NCBI RefSeq assembly: GCF_007859395.1
Contig: NZ_VOHD01000003.1
Span: forward strand, 789,028-853,027
DNA length: 64,000 nucleotides
Direction of reading: 5' to 3'
DNA from: Planomicrobium sp. CPCC 101110
GTDB taxonomy: Bacteria; Bacillota; Bacilli; Bacillales_A; Planococcaceae
A program made the translations under genes and the position numbers. The notes below the pieces were generated by a model that did no database searches, was not told where the DNA came from, and saw nothing but the letters and a program-made list of their open reading frames with translations. Each line of letters begins with the position of its first letter. The stretch's first letter is position 1. Below, piece by piece: positions 28,311 to 37,800 of the stretch.

Positions 28311-29069
28311 TTAGAAGCTTCTGAAGCTATGGAATTTAGGTCCCCAGTAAGAGTTGTCCAAGCTAATTACTTCAGCTTTTGAACCGCCAGAATGAACGAA
28401 CTGGTTGTTGCCGATGTAGATGCCGACGTGAGAGATCCCAGGACGGTACGTGTTAGCGAAGAATACTAGATCTCCTGGTTGTGGAGAAGAAACAGCTTTT
28501 GTTTCTGCGTATTGAGTAAGTGTTGTGCGTGAAACTGATTTGCCAGCTTGCTTGAATACGTACTGGATGAAACCGCTGCAGTCGAATCCTGCAGGTGTAG
28601 TGCCGCCAAACTTATAAGGTATGCCTTTAAGTGACAAGCCTACAGAAACAACTTTAGAATCTAATGAAGACGAACTTGACACTGTTTTGACTGTGCTTGA
28701 TTTTGAAACTAGTGAGCTTAGGACCCAACCAGTTTTAGTTCCAGTTTTCACTTTGAACCATGTTTTTCCGCCGACTGTCTTTTTGTAAGTTGCTTTAGCA
28801 GTAGCGCCTTTTTTGCCGACTGTTACCACTTTATATTTAGTGCCCGCATCTTGGCGGACGTTTGTGTTGTATTTGAATTTATATGTTCCAGAGATGGCAA
28901 CTGCTTTGCTTGAAGCAACTTGCTCAACATCCTGGGAGTTTACTGTGTTTGTATATGCAATCGCTGTGTTAGCGTTTGAAGTAGAGTTGATTGCCGCTTC
29001 GGCATCCGTGGCTGAGTTAGATAAGATCAATGAACCTGCTGCTAAGATTGAGAAGACTAATTTTTTCAT
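28311..29069 (-). CDS. Secreted NlpC/P60 endopeptidase with one SH3 domain
   Basis: A 252-residue paralogue of the gene at 26457. ATG 29069 follows AGGGGAAAAAC; an upstream reading to 29201 would cross the promoter and is rejected. Signal peptide 1-26 (identical core LAAGSLILSNSATDAEAAI), one SH3_3 domain (about 58-124), then the NlpC/P60 domain (about 135-252) with C164 (GFDCSGF), H214 (SHVGIYIG) and H226. It lacks the second SH3 domain of its paralogue, so either that gene gained a copy or this one lost it. Predicted role: cleavage of murein stem peptides during growth, under the same WalR-like control. Confidence 0.93.
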   Translation of the reverse strand: MKKLVFSILAAGSLILSNSATDAEAAINSTSNANTAIAYTNTVNSQDVEQVASSKAVAISGTYKFKYNTNVRQDAGTKYKVVTVGKKGATAKATYKKTVGGKTWFKVKTGTKTGWVLSSLVSKSSTVKTVSSSSSLDSKVVSVGLSLKGIPYKFGGTTPAGFDCSGFIQYVFKQAGKSVSRTTLTQYAETKAVSSPQPGDLVFFANTYRPGISHVGIYIGNNQFVHSGGSKAEVISLDNSYWGPKFHSFRSF

Positions 29070-29134
29070 TGTTTTTCCCCTAACGTTTTTTGTTATCCAA
29101 GAATAGGATTGGGTGTTTCGTTCTCTGCTACTTA

Positions 29135-29163
29135 CTATAGGGGGTGAAACTATGAAAAACAAT
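29135..29163 (-). promoter_or_regulatory. Promoter of the second NlpC/P60 gene
   Basis: On the minus strand TTGTTT (29158-29163), 17 bp, TATAGT (29135-29140). The leader from here to the ATG is conserved with the paralogue (GTTCTCTG..., GTTATCC, AACGTTTTTTG). Confidence 0.65.
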
Positions 29164-29173
29164 GTTAATTCGA

Positions 29174-29190
29174 TTGCAGTTATATTACAG
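29174..29190 (-). promoter_or_regulatory. WalR-type box upstream of the second NlpC/P60 gene
   Basis: On the minus strand TGTAAT-ATAAC-TGCAAT, one mismatch to TGTWAH-N5-TGTWAH. It is 10 bp from the -35, against 21 bp in the paralogue, a difference of one helical turn. Confidence 0.55.
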
Positions 29191-29217
29191 TTGTATGACA
29201 ATAATATTTTTTGCTCT

Positions 29218-29241
29218 AAAACGTTGATATATCAACGTTTT
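29218..29241. promoter_or_regulatory. Perfect 24-bp palindrome
   Basis: AAAACGTTGATA followed directly by its exact reverse complement, with no loop. It lies about 150 bp upstream of the minus-strand NlpC start, beyond the WalR-like box. It may be an operator for a dimeric regulator or a cruciform; no binding protein can be named. Confidence 0.4.
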
Positions 29242-29880
29242 GAAGCGTTGAAAAAAATAAGAAAAAATGTTTAAAAAGAAAAAAAGATGGGAATGAAAAG
29301 AAAATGTGCAAAAAATCATTTACCTTTTAACAAAAATATTGGTAATTATTTCTTCTATTTTCATCTTTATTTCTAATTACTTGTTAATTTTAATGAAAAA
29401 ATTACTAAAAATAAACTCCATATCTAATCTATTAGCCTATACAGAATTAGTGAAAATAACTTACATATATTTACTTAAAAATGCAAGAAAATCATTCTGC
29501 CTATTGTAACAGGATCTGGACGCGACTGGAGAAATGATGTGTATTAGAACAGTTTCTATTATTGAAATAACATTTGGATTTCATCCAGTGATTTCTGATA
29601 TCATCTTTTTACATATGAAAAATTTACTTATTAAAAATACACTAAAACTAGTCAAAAAAATGTTATTTCAATATTTAAAAAAGGCATTTTTAATATAATG
29701 CAATTTTCTTATTATACCGATAATTCTTTTTGGCGTTTTAATAAATCCATCGACTGCGCCCAATTGAACGGCTTATATAGAAGTATTTTCTTTTTTCCTA
29801 GACCATCTACATGGCCTGTCATCTCTCAATACTGATCCTCCTCATGTAAGAGGTTTTCTGGGTCCCTATAAGCCAGAAAA
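29242..29880. other. AT-rich intergenic region with an inverted-repeat element
   Basis: No convincing gene; a 67-codon ORF at 29306 lacks a ribosome site and is compositionally ordinary AT-rich sequence. A 16-bp perfect inverted repeat brackets 29560-29673. Confidence 0.5.
29560..29673. repeat. 114-bp segment bounded by perfect 16-bp inverted repeats
   Basis: TATTGAAATAACATTT (29560-29575) and its exact reverse complement (29658-29673). It could be a miniature inverted-repeat element or a long hairpin; no clear target-site duplication is seen. Confidence 0.35.
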
Positions 29881-29885
29881 AAAAA

Positions 29886-30096
29886 GCATCCGCAGCAGCG
29901 AATGCACATCACTAAGCGAAAGCTTTTTATATAGTTCATGCGCCGAACCGGCCAGGAATGGATCGCTTTGTGTATTATAAGAAAGTCGGAACTCGTCTCC
30001 AATAAGTGGGAACTGGCTTCGTAAAAGTTGGAACTCATCTCCAATAAGTCGGGACTCATCAAAAAGCGGAACGCCGCATCCTAAAAGTTTCATCTT
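29886..30096 (+). repeat. Intergenic array B1: 21-bp-period GTTGGAACTC repeats
   Basis: A hairpin-like pair GCATCCGC (29886-29893) / GCGAATGC (29898-29905) precedes a run of GTYGGAACTC units at 29985, 30006, 30027 and 30048, exactly 21 bp apart, then weaker copies at 30066 and 30087. Units read GT(T/C)GG(A/G)ACTC followed by about 11 variable bases ending in AA. The array ends about 70 bp before the acyltransferase gene. Confidence 0.75.
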
Positions 30097-30164
30097 CCCA
30101 AAGGTAGGGGAAAGGAAAACTGACACCGATACATACTGAACATCTAGAGAAAGGTGGTGCACTA

Positions 30165-31184
30165 ATGGCCAAAAGGTACGACTACATGGATTGGCTCCGT
30201 GTGCTGTCGATTTTTGCTGTGGTGGGCATCCATGTTATATCAAGAGTCGTCAATCATACTCCCCCGACCGAGTGGCAATGGCAGTATGCCCATGCGCTTG
30301 GGTCAACTCTCCGCTGGTGTGTGCCGGTCTTTTTTATGTTGAGCGGAGCATTGCTCTTGACGCGAAAGCCGGATGAGCCGGTGTGGAGCTTCTTGAAAAA
30401 GCGGCTGGCGAAAGCGTTCGTCCCGCTCATTTTTTGGAGTGCGGTCTACATCGCCTACCGGATTTTCCAGCAGGACCGCTCATACACCGTTTGGGAAGCG
30501 GTGCAGCTGTTTTTCGGGGAAGATATCTACTTCCATTTGTGGTTCCTCTATACGATCATCGGCCTTTACTTGATGGCGCCGTTTCTTCGGATCCTCGTCC
30601 ACAATATGAACCAAAAAACATTCCTCTATTTTCTCGGGTTCTGGTTTCTGTTCACCGGCATCTTCCCGGTGCTGAAGAAATTCTTGCAGCTGGAAATGGC
30701 TTTTCCGGCAGGCATGTTTGAACCGTATATCGGCTATTTCATGCTCGGTGCGTACCTGTTCCTGTATCCCATTTCGAAAAAATGGCTGCCTTTGCTCGGC
30801 GTGCTTGCTGCGGCGGGAATTTTCGTCACGCTTTTCGGCAATCTGTATTTGACGGACAAGGCCGGTGAATTTGATGGATTCTTCTATGAGCATTTCCGTC
30901 CGAATTCGATGGCCATCACGTTGTTCGTATTCGTCCTGTTCCAGCACCTGGCCCCCCGAATAAAACCGAATCCGCTGATTACGAAGCTCAGTCTCGCGAC
31001 ACTCGGCATCTATGTGATCCATCCGCTCGTGCAGGTGTACCTGAACTTATGGTTCGGATTGAACGAAAGCACGATCAATCCCATTATCGGCATCCCATTT
31101 CTCTGGCTGCTGATATACTCCATTTCATTCGGAATCATTTTGATCTTGCAGAAACTGCCCGTCATCAAATATATCGTTCCTTAA
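30165..31184 (+). CDS. Acyltransferase 3 family membrane protein
   Basis: A 339-residue integral membrane O-acyltransferase of the Acyl_transf_3 family (OatA/YiaH-like). About ten hydrophobic segments are visible. The conserved start MDWLRVLSIFAVVGIHV contains the family histidine, and WCVPVFFMLSGALLL and HLWFLYTIIGLYLMAPFLR follow, as does a late YVIHPLVQVYL. It would transfer an acetyl or related group from the cytoplasm to an extracytoplasmic sugar, teichoic acid or polysaccharide; the acceptor is not decidable here. There is no C-terminal SGNH domain, unlike OatA. The ribosome site AAAGGTGG lies before ATG 30165. It stands alone with its own terminator, downstream of repeat array B1. Confidence 0.85.
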   Translation: MAKRYDYMDWLRVLSIFAVVGIHVISRVVNHTPPTEWQWQYAHALGSTLRWCVPVFFMLSGALLLTRKPDEPVWSFLKKRLAKAFVPLIFWSAVYIAYRIFQQDRSYTVWEAVQLFFGEDIYFHLWFLYTIIGLYLMAPFLRILVHNMNQKTFLYFLGFWFLFTGIFPVLKKFLQLEMAFPAGMFEPYIGYFMLGAYLFLYPISKKWLPLLGVLAAAGIFVTLFGNLYLTDKAGEFDGFFYEHFRPNSMAITLFVFVLFQHLAPRIKPNPLITKLSLATLGIYVIHPLVQVYLNLWFGLNESTINPIIGIPFLWLLIYSISFGIILILQKLPVIKYIVP

Positions 31185-31209
31185 AAAGCACACATTGCGT
31201 GTGCTTTTT
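31183..31209 (+). terminator. Terminator after the acyltransferase
   Basis: Perfect stem AAAAAGCACAC (31183-31193) with GTGTGCTTTTT (31199-31209). Confidence 0.9.
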
Positions 31210-31320
31210 ATTTCTCTATTTATATAGAAGAAACTTACTCTAAAATCAAATATTTATGATAAACTATATTTGTTTAAATTTTCTGATTTCAATACATATC
31301 ATTTAGAGGAGGAGTGGGAA

Positions 31321-34300
31321 GTGGGCGGAACCAAAACGAAAAACCTGTTTAGCCGCATGTTGCCGCTGGTATTGGTCTTATCGATCTTATCTCCGTTTTC
31401 TATAACGGCAGCGGAAGGAACCGAAAGAAATCACGAGCTTGAAGCAGCAATCGAAGAACAGATGAGGCTGTCAGCAAGAGGTCCGAGGCTCCATCAGGAT
31501 TTGAGGAATATTGATGGAGACAAGCAAGTGGCGGTCATCGTCCATCTTGCGGAAAAACCGGTCGCGCTTGAAGAAGGCATAAGGGCATCAAAGGGACAGA
31601 TGTTTTCAAAAGAGCAGGCAACCGATACTAAAGCGAAAGTCGAGTTGCAGCAAACACAAGTCCGGTCAGAACTTCAAGCAAAGAACATCTCTTATGAAGA
31701 AACCCATTCCTACTCGACGGTCTTGAACGGCTTTTCAGCCACCGTAAAAGCAGGAGATCTGGAAAAAATGCTTGAAGTGCCGGGTGTCCGCTTTATCGAA
31801 CCGGACCATGCGGTGAAAGCGATGGCGGACGGAGCGCCGCAAACGGCCGAGCCGCAAGCGAAAGGCGCGGATCCCACACCGGCGCTCCTAGGAGTGGATA
31901 AACTTTGGGCGGAAGGAATCGAAGGGGAAGGCATCAAAGTGGCGGTGCTCGACACAGGCATCGACCCGGACCATCCGGAATTCAAAGGCGTCTTCAAAGG
32001 CGGCAAGAACTTCGTCCAGTTTTCTTCCCGGTACACCAAGCCGCGCCCGTCAGATGACCCTTCCGAAACCAAGCCGTCGGAGCGTCCGGCCAATATGCCG
32101 GAGTTCAATGAATGGGGAATTCCATACGCGACCTACCACGGCACACACGTAGCAGGGACAATCGCTGCCATCGGGGCAAACTCTTTCGGCTTCAAAGGCA
32201 TCGCACCGAAAGTGGAGCTGTATGCTTACCGGGTGATGGGCGCGTATGGAAACGGCCAAGTGTCATGGGTTCTTGCCGGCATTGAAGAAGCGGCAGAGCA
32301 GGACATGGATGTCCTTAACTTGTCGCTAGGGGAATTCGATACGTCCGAATCGAACAGCATGGCGTATGCCGTCAACAACGCGACGCTCGCCGGCACCACT
32401 TCCGTTTTGGCGGGAGGAAATGACGGCCCGTACCGTTCGTCGATAGGCGCTCCGGCAACATCGCGCCTCGGCATCGCAGTCGGCAACACGACGCTTCCTG
32501 AAGAGCGGCATTCAGCAGAGGTAAGCGCAGTGATCGGCGATTACACCTTCAAGAAAACCGTGAACTTGATGGCGACGATGTTCAATGAAAATCCCGCTGA
32601 GCAGCTGACCGGCGAATATGAGCTCGCTGCAATACCGGACGCCGGCCGGCAAAAGGACTATGAAGGCATTGATGTGACCGGCAAAGTGGCGGTAGTCGCG
32701 CTCGGCCGCATCACGCCGGAAGAAAAAATAAGGGTCGCCAAAGCGAACGGAGCAGTTGCCGTTTTCCTCCATAATATACGCAACGGGGAAAAGGCGCCGG
32801 AAGCGACCGGCCACTTTATCGGCGATGCGTTCGATTTTATCCCGGCGTTCGATCTGTCCCAGACGGACGGCGAAGCAATCCGTTCCGGGCTGAAAAACAG
32901 CAAAGGAACAGCGGCGTTCGGCGGCTTCAAGTCGGAAACCACCAAAGGCGATGAAGTGCATGACACGAGCAGCCGCGGCCCGAGCACACCGAATTTTGAC
33001 ATCAAGCCGGATGTCCTGGCACCCGGCATGCACATCCTGTCGACAAAGCCGATGTACAAAGCGGACTTCCCGGATGCTGATTACTCAAAAGCCTATACCC
33101 GGGATTCCGGCACATCCATGTCGGCGCCGCATGTGACCGGAGTTGCCGCCTTGTTGAAACAGGCCCATCCGGACTGGACGCCGTTTGACATCAAGGCCGC
33201 GCTGTCAAATACGGCCAAACATCTGGACAAAGAGCGGTTTGATGTGTTCGCACAAGGGGCAGGGCGCGTCCAGGCATACGCTGCAGCCCATTCTGAAGCA
33301 CTCGCTTATGCCCAGGACCAAGCGGTGCAAAATGAAACCGGCGTCTTGGTCGAAAATCCAAAAGGCTCCGTCACGTTCGGCATCCACTCATTGAAAGAAA
33401 AAAACTTGTCGGTTTCGAAAAAGATCAAAGTGAAAGACATCAAAGGAACCGGCGGGGAATACAAGGCGACAGTAGAAGTGACAAAGACGTTCGGCAACGC
33501 CAAAGTGACCATCGATAAACCGGCGTTCACCTTGTCAGGCGAGCAGGAGCTGACCGCCACATTGACCGCTTCCCGGAATCAGGAAGCGGGGCCTGAGGCG
33601 GAAGTTCTCGGCTATATCCACATCAAAAAAGGCAAGACCGCCATTTCCTTGCCGTTTGCAGCAAACCTGAGCGGAGTCGGCGTCACTGAAATCCAGGGAT
33701 TCACCCTATCGGAACCCGACCTTTCGCCAAACGGGGACGGCGTGAAGGACGAAGCGGAACTGAGCTTCACTGCTACAGCCGGCCTGAAAAGCTATGAAGC
33801 GACCCTTTACGACTTGGGCTCGGAATCCACGCCGGGCTATGAATACGGGGGGGAAATCGGCTATGTGTTCGAAGGGCAGGAGCTGAAAAAAGGCAAACAT
33901 ACCTTCAAGATCGATGGCACCTACAGACCATGGAACGGCGATCCGAGAACGACCATTCCGGACGGCCTGTACTCGCTTCAATTCCAAGGCACCACACAAG
34001 ATGAACTGTTCTTCCCGTTTGTCTTCAAAGCCATCACGCCTTTTATCGTCAAGACCACAAAGCCGGTGATCACAGGCACCGTGTCCTCATCGACGGCGAC
34101 CGGCAAAGTGGCGGACAAATATGTCGACTATATCCCGGCGCTGCAGAACTACAACGCGGAATACGCCATCAATGAAAAACTGAGCGCCAGCTATATCATC
34201 ACCCGGAACGGTGCAGCGGAAGAAGCGGTGCCATTCAACCTCGAACAGGACGGCTCGTTCTCCGTACCGGTAGCACTGGATGATGCAGTAGAAAGAATCA

Positions 34301-34359
34301 CCGTCGAAGTCACGGACGCCGCGGGAAATAGGGGTGAAGCAGTCATTTACCAAAAATAG
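31321..34359 (+). CDS. Secreted subtilisin-like serine protease (S8), active member of a tandem pair
   Basis: A 1012-residue S8 protease. GTG 31321 is chosen because AGAGGAGGAG lies about 7 nt upstream and a signal peptide follows at once (LFSRMLPLVLVLSILSPFSITAA, outline only; cut near residue 30). An I9-like propeptide covers about 60-170. The triad is D211 (AVLDTGID), H273 (TYHGTHVAG) and S599 (SGTSMSAPHVTG); oxyanion Asn is N367 (LAGGNDGP) and the substrate strand reads NLSLGEF. A PA insert covers about 415-545. C-terminal beta domains include an Fn3-like part and LSPNGDGVKDEAELSF of FlgD type. No covalent anchor is seen. It is a tandem paralogue of the next gene, which has lost the catalytic Ser. 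Confidence 0.92.
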   Translation: MGGTKTKNLFSRMLPLVLVLSILSPFSITAAEGTERNHELEAAIEEQMRLSARGPRLHQDLRNIDGDKQVAVIVHLAEKPVALEEGIRASKGQMFSKEQATDTKAKVELQQTQVRSELQAKNISYEETHSYSTVLNGFSATVKAGDLEKMLEVPGVRFIEPDHAVKAMADGAPQTAEPQAKGADPTPALLGVDKLWAEGIEGEGIKVAVLDTGIDPDHPEFKGVFKGGKNFVQFSSRYTKPRPSDDPSETKPSERPANMPEFNEWGIPYATYHGTHVAGTIAAIGANSFGFKGIAPKVELYAYRVMGAYGNGQVSWVLAGIEEAAEQDMDVLNLSLGEFDTSESNSMAYAVNNATLAGTTSVLAGGNDGPYRSSIGAPATSRLGIAVGNTTLPEERHSAEVSAVIGDYTFKKTVNLMATMFNENPAEQLTGEYELAAIPDAGRQKDYEGIDVTGKVAVVALGRITPEEKIRVAKANGAVAVFLHNIRNGEKAPEATGHFIGDAFDFIPAFDLSQTDGEAIRSGLKNSKGTAAFGGFKSETTKGDEVHDTSSRGPSTPNFDIKPDVLAPGMHILSTKPMYKADFPDADYSKAYTRDSGTSMSAPHVTGVAALLKQAHPDWTPFDIKAALSNTAKHLDKERFDVFAQGAGRVQAYAAAHSEALAYAQDQAVQNETGVLVENPKGSVTFGIHSLKEKNLSVSKKIKVKDIKGTGGEYKATVEVTKTFGNAKVTIDKPAFTLSGEQELTATLTASRNQEAGPEAEVLGYIHIKKGKTAISLPFAANLSGVGVTEIQGFTLSEPDLSPNGDGVKDEAELSFTATAGLKSYEATLYDLGSESTPGYEYGGEIGYVFEGQELKKGKHTFKIDGTYRPWNGDPRTTIPDGLYSLQFQGTTQDELFFPFVFKAITPFIVKTTKPVITGTVSSSTATGKVADKYVDYIPALQNYNAEYAINEKLSASYIITRNGAAEEAVPFNLEQDGSFSVPVALDDAVERITVEVTDAAGNRGEAVIYQK

Positions 34360-34363
34360 CGGA

Positions 34364-34391
34364 GCGGGAGGGGGATCCCTCCCGCTTTTTT
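34364..34391 (+). terminator. Terminator after the active tandem subtilase
   Basis: Stem GCGGGAGGG (34364-34372) with CCCTCCCGC (34377-34385) and six T. Confidence 0.9.
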
Positions 34392-34407
34392 GTTTTCCAT
34401 GCGGGAA

Positions 34408-34708
34408 GTTGGAAATCGGGGGTGGAAAGTTGTAACCCGCAAGGAGAAAGTTGTAACTCAGGCAAAGGAAGTTGGGACTCGAAAGCAAAAGGTTGTAATT
34501 CGACTGGAAAAGCCACAGCTCACTCCAACCAAGCCAGGAAAAGACAGGTTTGAAAGCTTTTCGCCAAGGCGGAAAGCCCTCACCCCAAAAAGAAGGCATT
34601 CGCCTCCGCGAACGCCGATCAAAACTCCTGCTATTTTTATGAAAGTTGGAACTCACGCCCGAAAAGTTGGAACTCATCCGAAAAAAGTTGCAACTCGCTC
34701 AATCCAGC
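34408..34708 (+). repeat. Intergenic array B2: 21-bp GTTGGAACTC repeats flanking two hairpins
   Basis: Left run: GTTGGAAATC 34408, GTTGTAACCC 34429, GTTGTAACTC 34450, GTTGGGACTC 34471, GTTGTAATTC 34492, all 21 bp apart. Right run: 34645, 34666 and 34687, also 21 bp apart. Between them are hairpins GCTTTTCGCC/GGCGGAAAGC (34556-34577) and GGCATTCGC/GCGAACGCC (34595-34616). The first hairpin matches that in array A1, the second that in B1. ORFs on both strands here give heptad repeats (KVGTHxR; SSNFxxx) and are probably not genes. Confidence 0.8.
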
Positions 34709-34888
34709 TCGAAATGCATCCGGCATCAAGCTGAGTGACGATAAACTTTAAAATCCAATCCCCTTTTCCCTGATACTTTATTATCCTTTATGACGATAAA
34801 GTGATAAAAGTATCAAATAATTATGATAAAATAGAAGGACTCAAACGTTCAGATTTCCATACATACCTTGTTTAAGGAGGAGTTGGAA

Positions 34889-37800
34889 GTGAAAGGACGG
34901 GAAGCAAGAAAACTCTTCAGCAGCATATTGCCAGTGGTTTTGGTCTTGTCATTTTTATCACCGTTATCCCTATCAGCGGCAGCAGGCCAAGAGGGCGAAG
35001 AAAGTGAAAAACGGGCGACCATCGCAACGGCCATTGAAGAACAGCTGAAGCTGGCGGCCAAGGGACCAAGGCTCCATGAAGATTTGCAGAACGTTTCCGG
35101 CGACCAGGAAGTGGCAGTCATTGTCCATTTAACCGAAAAGCCTGTGGCATTTGAGGAAGGGATCCAAGCATCCCGTGGCCGAACGTTTTCACAAGAACGA
35201 GCAGTTGATATCAAAGCGGATGTCGAAGCGCAGCAAGCACAAGTCAGAAGCGAACTGCAGGAAAACAACATTCTATATGAAGAAACCCATTCCTACTCCA
35301 CTGTCCTGAACGGCTTTTCAGCTCTTGTCAAAGCAGGTGATTTAAAGAGGATGCTCGAGCTGCCGACAATCCAAGGCATTGAACCGGACCAGACAGTCCG
35401 AATGGCTGAAGACGCAGCACAACTAACAGCAACGACCCAAGCAGCCAGCAGCGCCGTTTCCGTTCCAGCATTCTTAGGCATCGATAAGCTTTGGGCCGAA
35501 GGATTCCGAGGGGAAGGCGTCAAAGTGGCGGTGCTTGATACCGGCATTGACCCGGACCATCCGGAGTTTCAAGGCATTTACAAAGGCGGAAAGAACTTTG
35601 TCAGGCATTCGTTCAGATATACAAAACCGCGGGCGGACAACGACCCGTCTGAAACAAAACCATCAGAGCGGCCGAGTGATCAGCCCGAAATCAATGGACG
35701 TGGAACTCCATATGCGACATCGCACGGAACGCATGTAGCAGGAGCGATTGCTGCCATAGGGGCGAACCCTTTTGGATTCCAGGGATTAGCCCCTAAAGTG
35801 GATCTGTATGCTTACCGCGTCATAGGGGCATATGAATCCGCTCAATTGTCATGGATTCTTGCGGGAATTGAAGAAGCGGCGGAACAGGATATGGATGTCA
35901 TCAACTTATCCTTCGAATTTTGGAGTTCGTCCGAATCCAACAGCATTGCCTATGCCATCAACAATGCAATGCTTGCCGGAACGATTCCGGTATTGGCAGC
36001 GATAAGTGATAGTCCAGACCGCTCAACGATTTCGCCTCCTGCGACTTCCCGGCTTGGCATTGCAGTCGGAAATACGACGCTTCCTGAAGAAAAGCATAGC
36101 GGGGCCTTAAATGCTGCAATCGGTGATTACACATTGAAAAGAACCGCCAATCTCATAGCTTCAACATTCAATGAAAATCCGGCAGAGAAGTTGACGGGTC
36201 GCTATGAACTGGTAGCGGTTCCGGAAGAGGGGCGGCCGGAAAATTATCAAGGCATCGACGCAGCCGGAAAAGTAGCAGTTGTAGCTATGGGCCGGACAAC
36301 GCCGGAAGAAAAAATACGCGCTGCCAAAGCGCAAGGGGCAGCAGCCATTTTGCTCCATAACGTTGCGAATGAAGAAAAGGCGCCTGAACCCTCGGGCACC
36401 TTCTTAGGAGAATCTTTCGATTATATTCCGGCATTCGACCTGTCCCAAGCGGACGGGGAAGCGCTTCGTCTGCATCTGAAAGAAGAAAAAGGAACCGTCG
36501 CATTTGACGGGTTCCAAGCAACGCTGACCCAAGGCGATGAAGTGGCTGAAAGCAGCGGCCAGGGACCGGTCAATCCGGATTATGATATCAAACCGGATAT
36601 CCTGGCGCCCGGTATGCACATCCTGACGACAAAGCCGATTTACCTCCCGGATGCAGAATACAGCGAAGCATATACAAGCAGATCCGGGGCTGCCATGTCC
36701 GCTGCCCAGGTGACCGGCATTGTGGCGTTATTGAAACAGGCCCATCCGGACTGGACACCGTTCGACATCAAAGTCGCACTGTCGAACACAGCGAAAAGGC
36801 TGGATCCAAAGAAATACGATGTTTTCGCACAAGGTGCGGGGCGTGTCCAAGCTTATGCAGCAGTCCATCCTGAAGTGCTGGCCTATGCACAGGACGAAGC
36901 GGTGCAAAACGAGACTGGGGTTTTAACCGATAATTTGAAAGGAACCGTCACATTCGGTGTCCAGTCGATAAAAGAAAAGAATATCAAAGTATCAAAAAAG
37001 ATTCTCGTGAAAGACATTTCAGGAGCGGGAGGGGAATTCGAAGCGACAGCCGAAGTGACTAAGCCTTACGGCGATGCCGAAGTGACTGTCGATAAACCGG
37101 CGTTCACTTTATCGGGCGAGCAGGAGCTGACCGTCACATTGACCGCTTCCAAAAATGAGAATGTGGAGCTTGAAGCGGAAGTCCTCGGCTATGTCCACCT
37201 GTCAAAAGGGGATACGACGATTTCCTTGCCCTTTGCGGCAGGCCTCAGCGACCTGGAATATATAGAACTTGAAAATATTCGTTTGACTGAAACCGATCTG
37301 TCCCCAAATGGGGATGGAGTGAAAGATCAAGCGGAAATGAGCTTTGGGTTGACCGATGATTTGAGCAGCTACAAAGCGACGATATTCAATCTGAAGGATG
37401 ACCCTGAAGGAGGGACTCCTTTCTTTTCCGAAATGGGAGTCTTGTTCGATGGACAAGCGCTGAAAAAAGGCAAGCATGCCTTCACCCTCGACGGCACTTA
37501 CAAGCCGTGGTACGGAGATCCGCGAACGGTCATCCCGGAAGGAGTCTATTCGATTCAATTTATAGGCTTCACACCTGCTGATGATGAATTTGCATCACTT
37601 TATGCGTCTTACATGCCGTTCTTCGTCAAAACTTCCAAACCGGAGATTACAGGATCGGTTTCATCTGGAACAGCAACCGGCAAAGTGGCGGACAAATACT
37701 TGGACTTCAACCAACTGCTGGCAGTGTATGAATCCGATTACGACTTGAATGAAAAACTTGACGCCTCCTATACTATTGCCCGAAACGGTCAAGCAGAGGG

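Noticed and set aside
29306..29509. 67-codon hydrophobic ORF
   Set aside because: Random AT-rich frame; no ribosome site or homology visible.
30165..31184. Naming the acyltransferase oatA
   Set aside because: It lacks the C-terminal SGNH domain of OatA and the acceptor cannot be inferred.
34087..34734. ORFs on both strands over array B2 (196 and 114 codons)
   Set aside because: Their heptad repeats follow automatically from the 21-nt period in any frame; stops and starts are not supported by ribosome sites.
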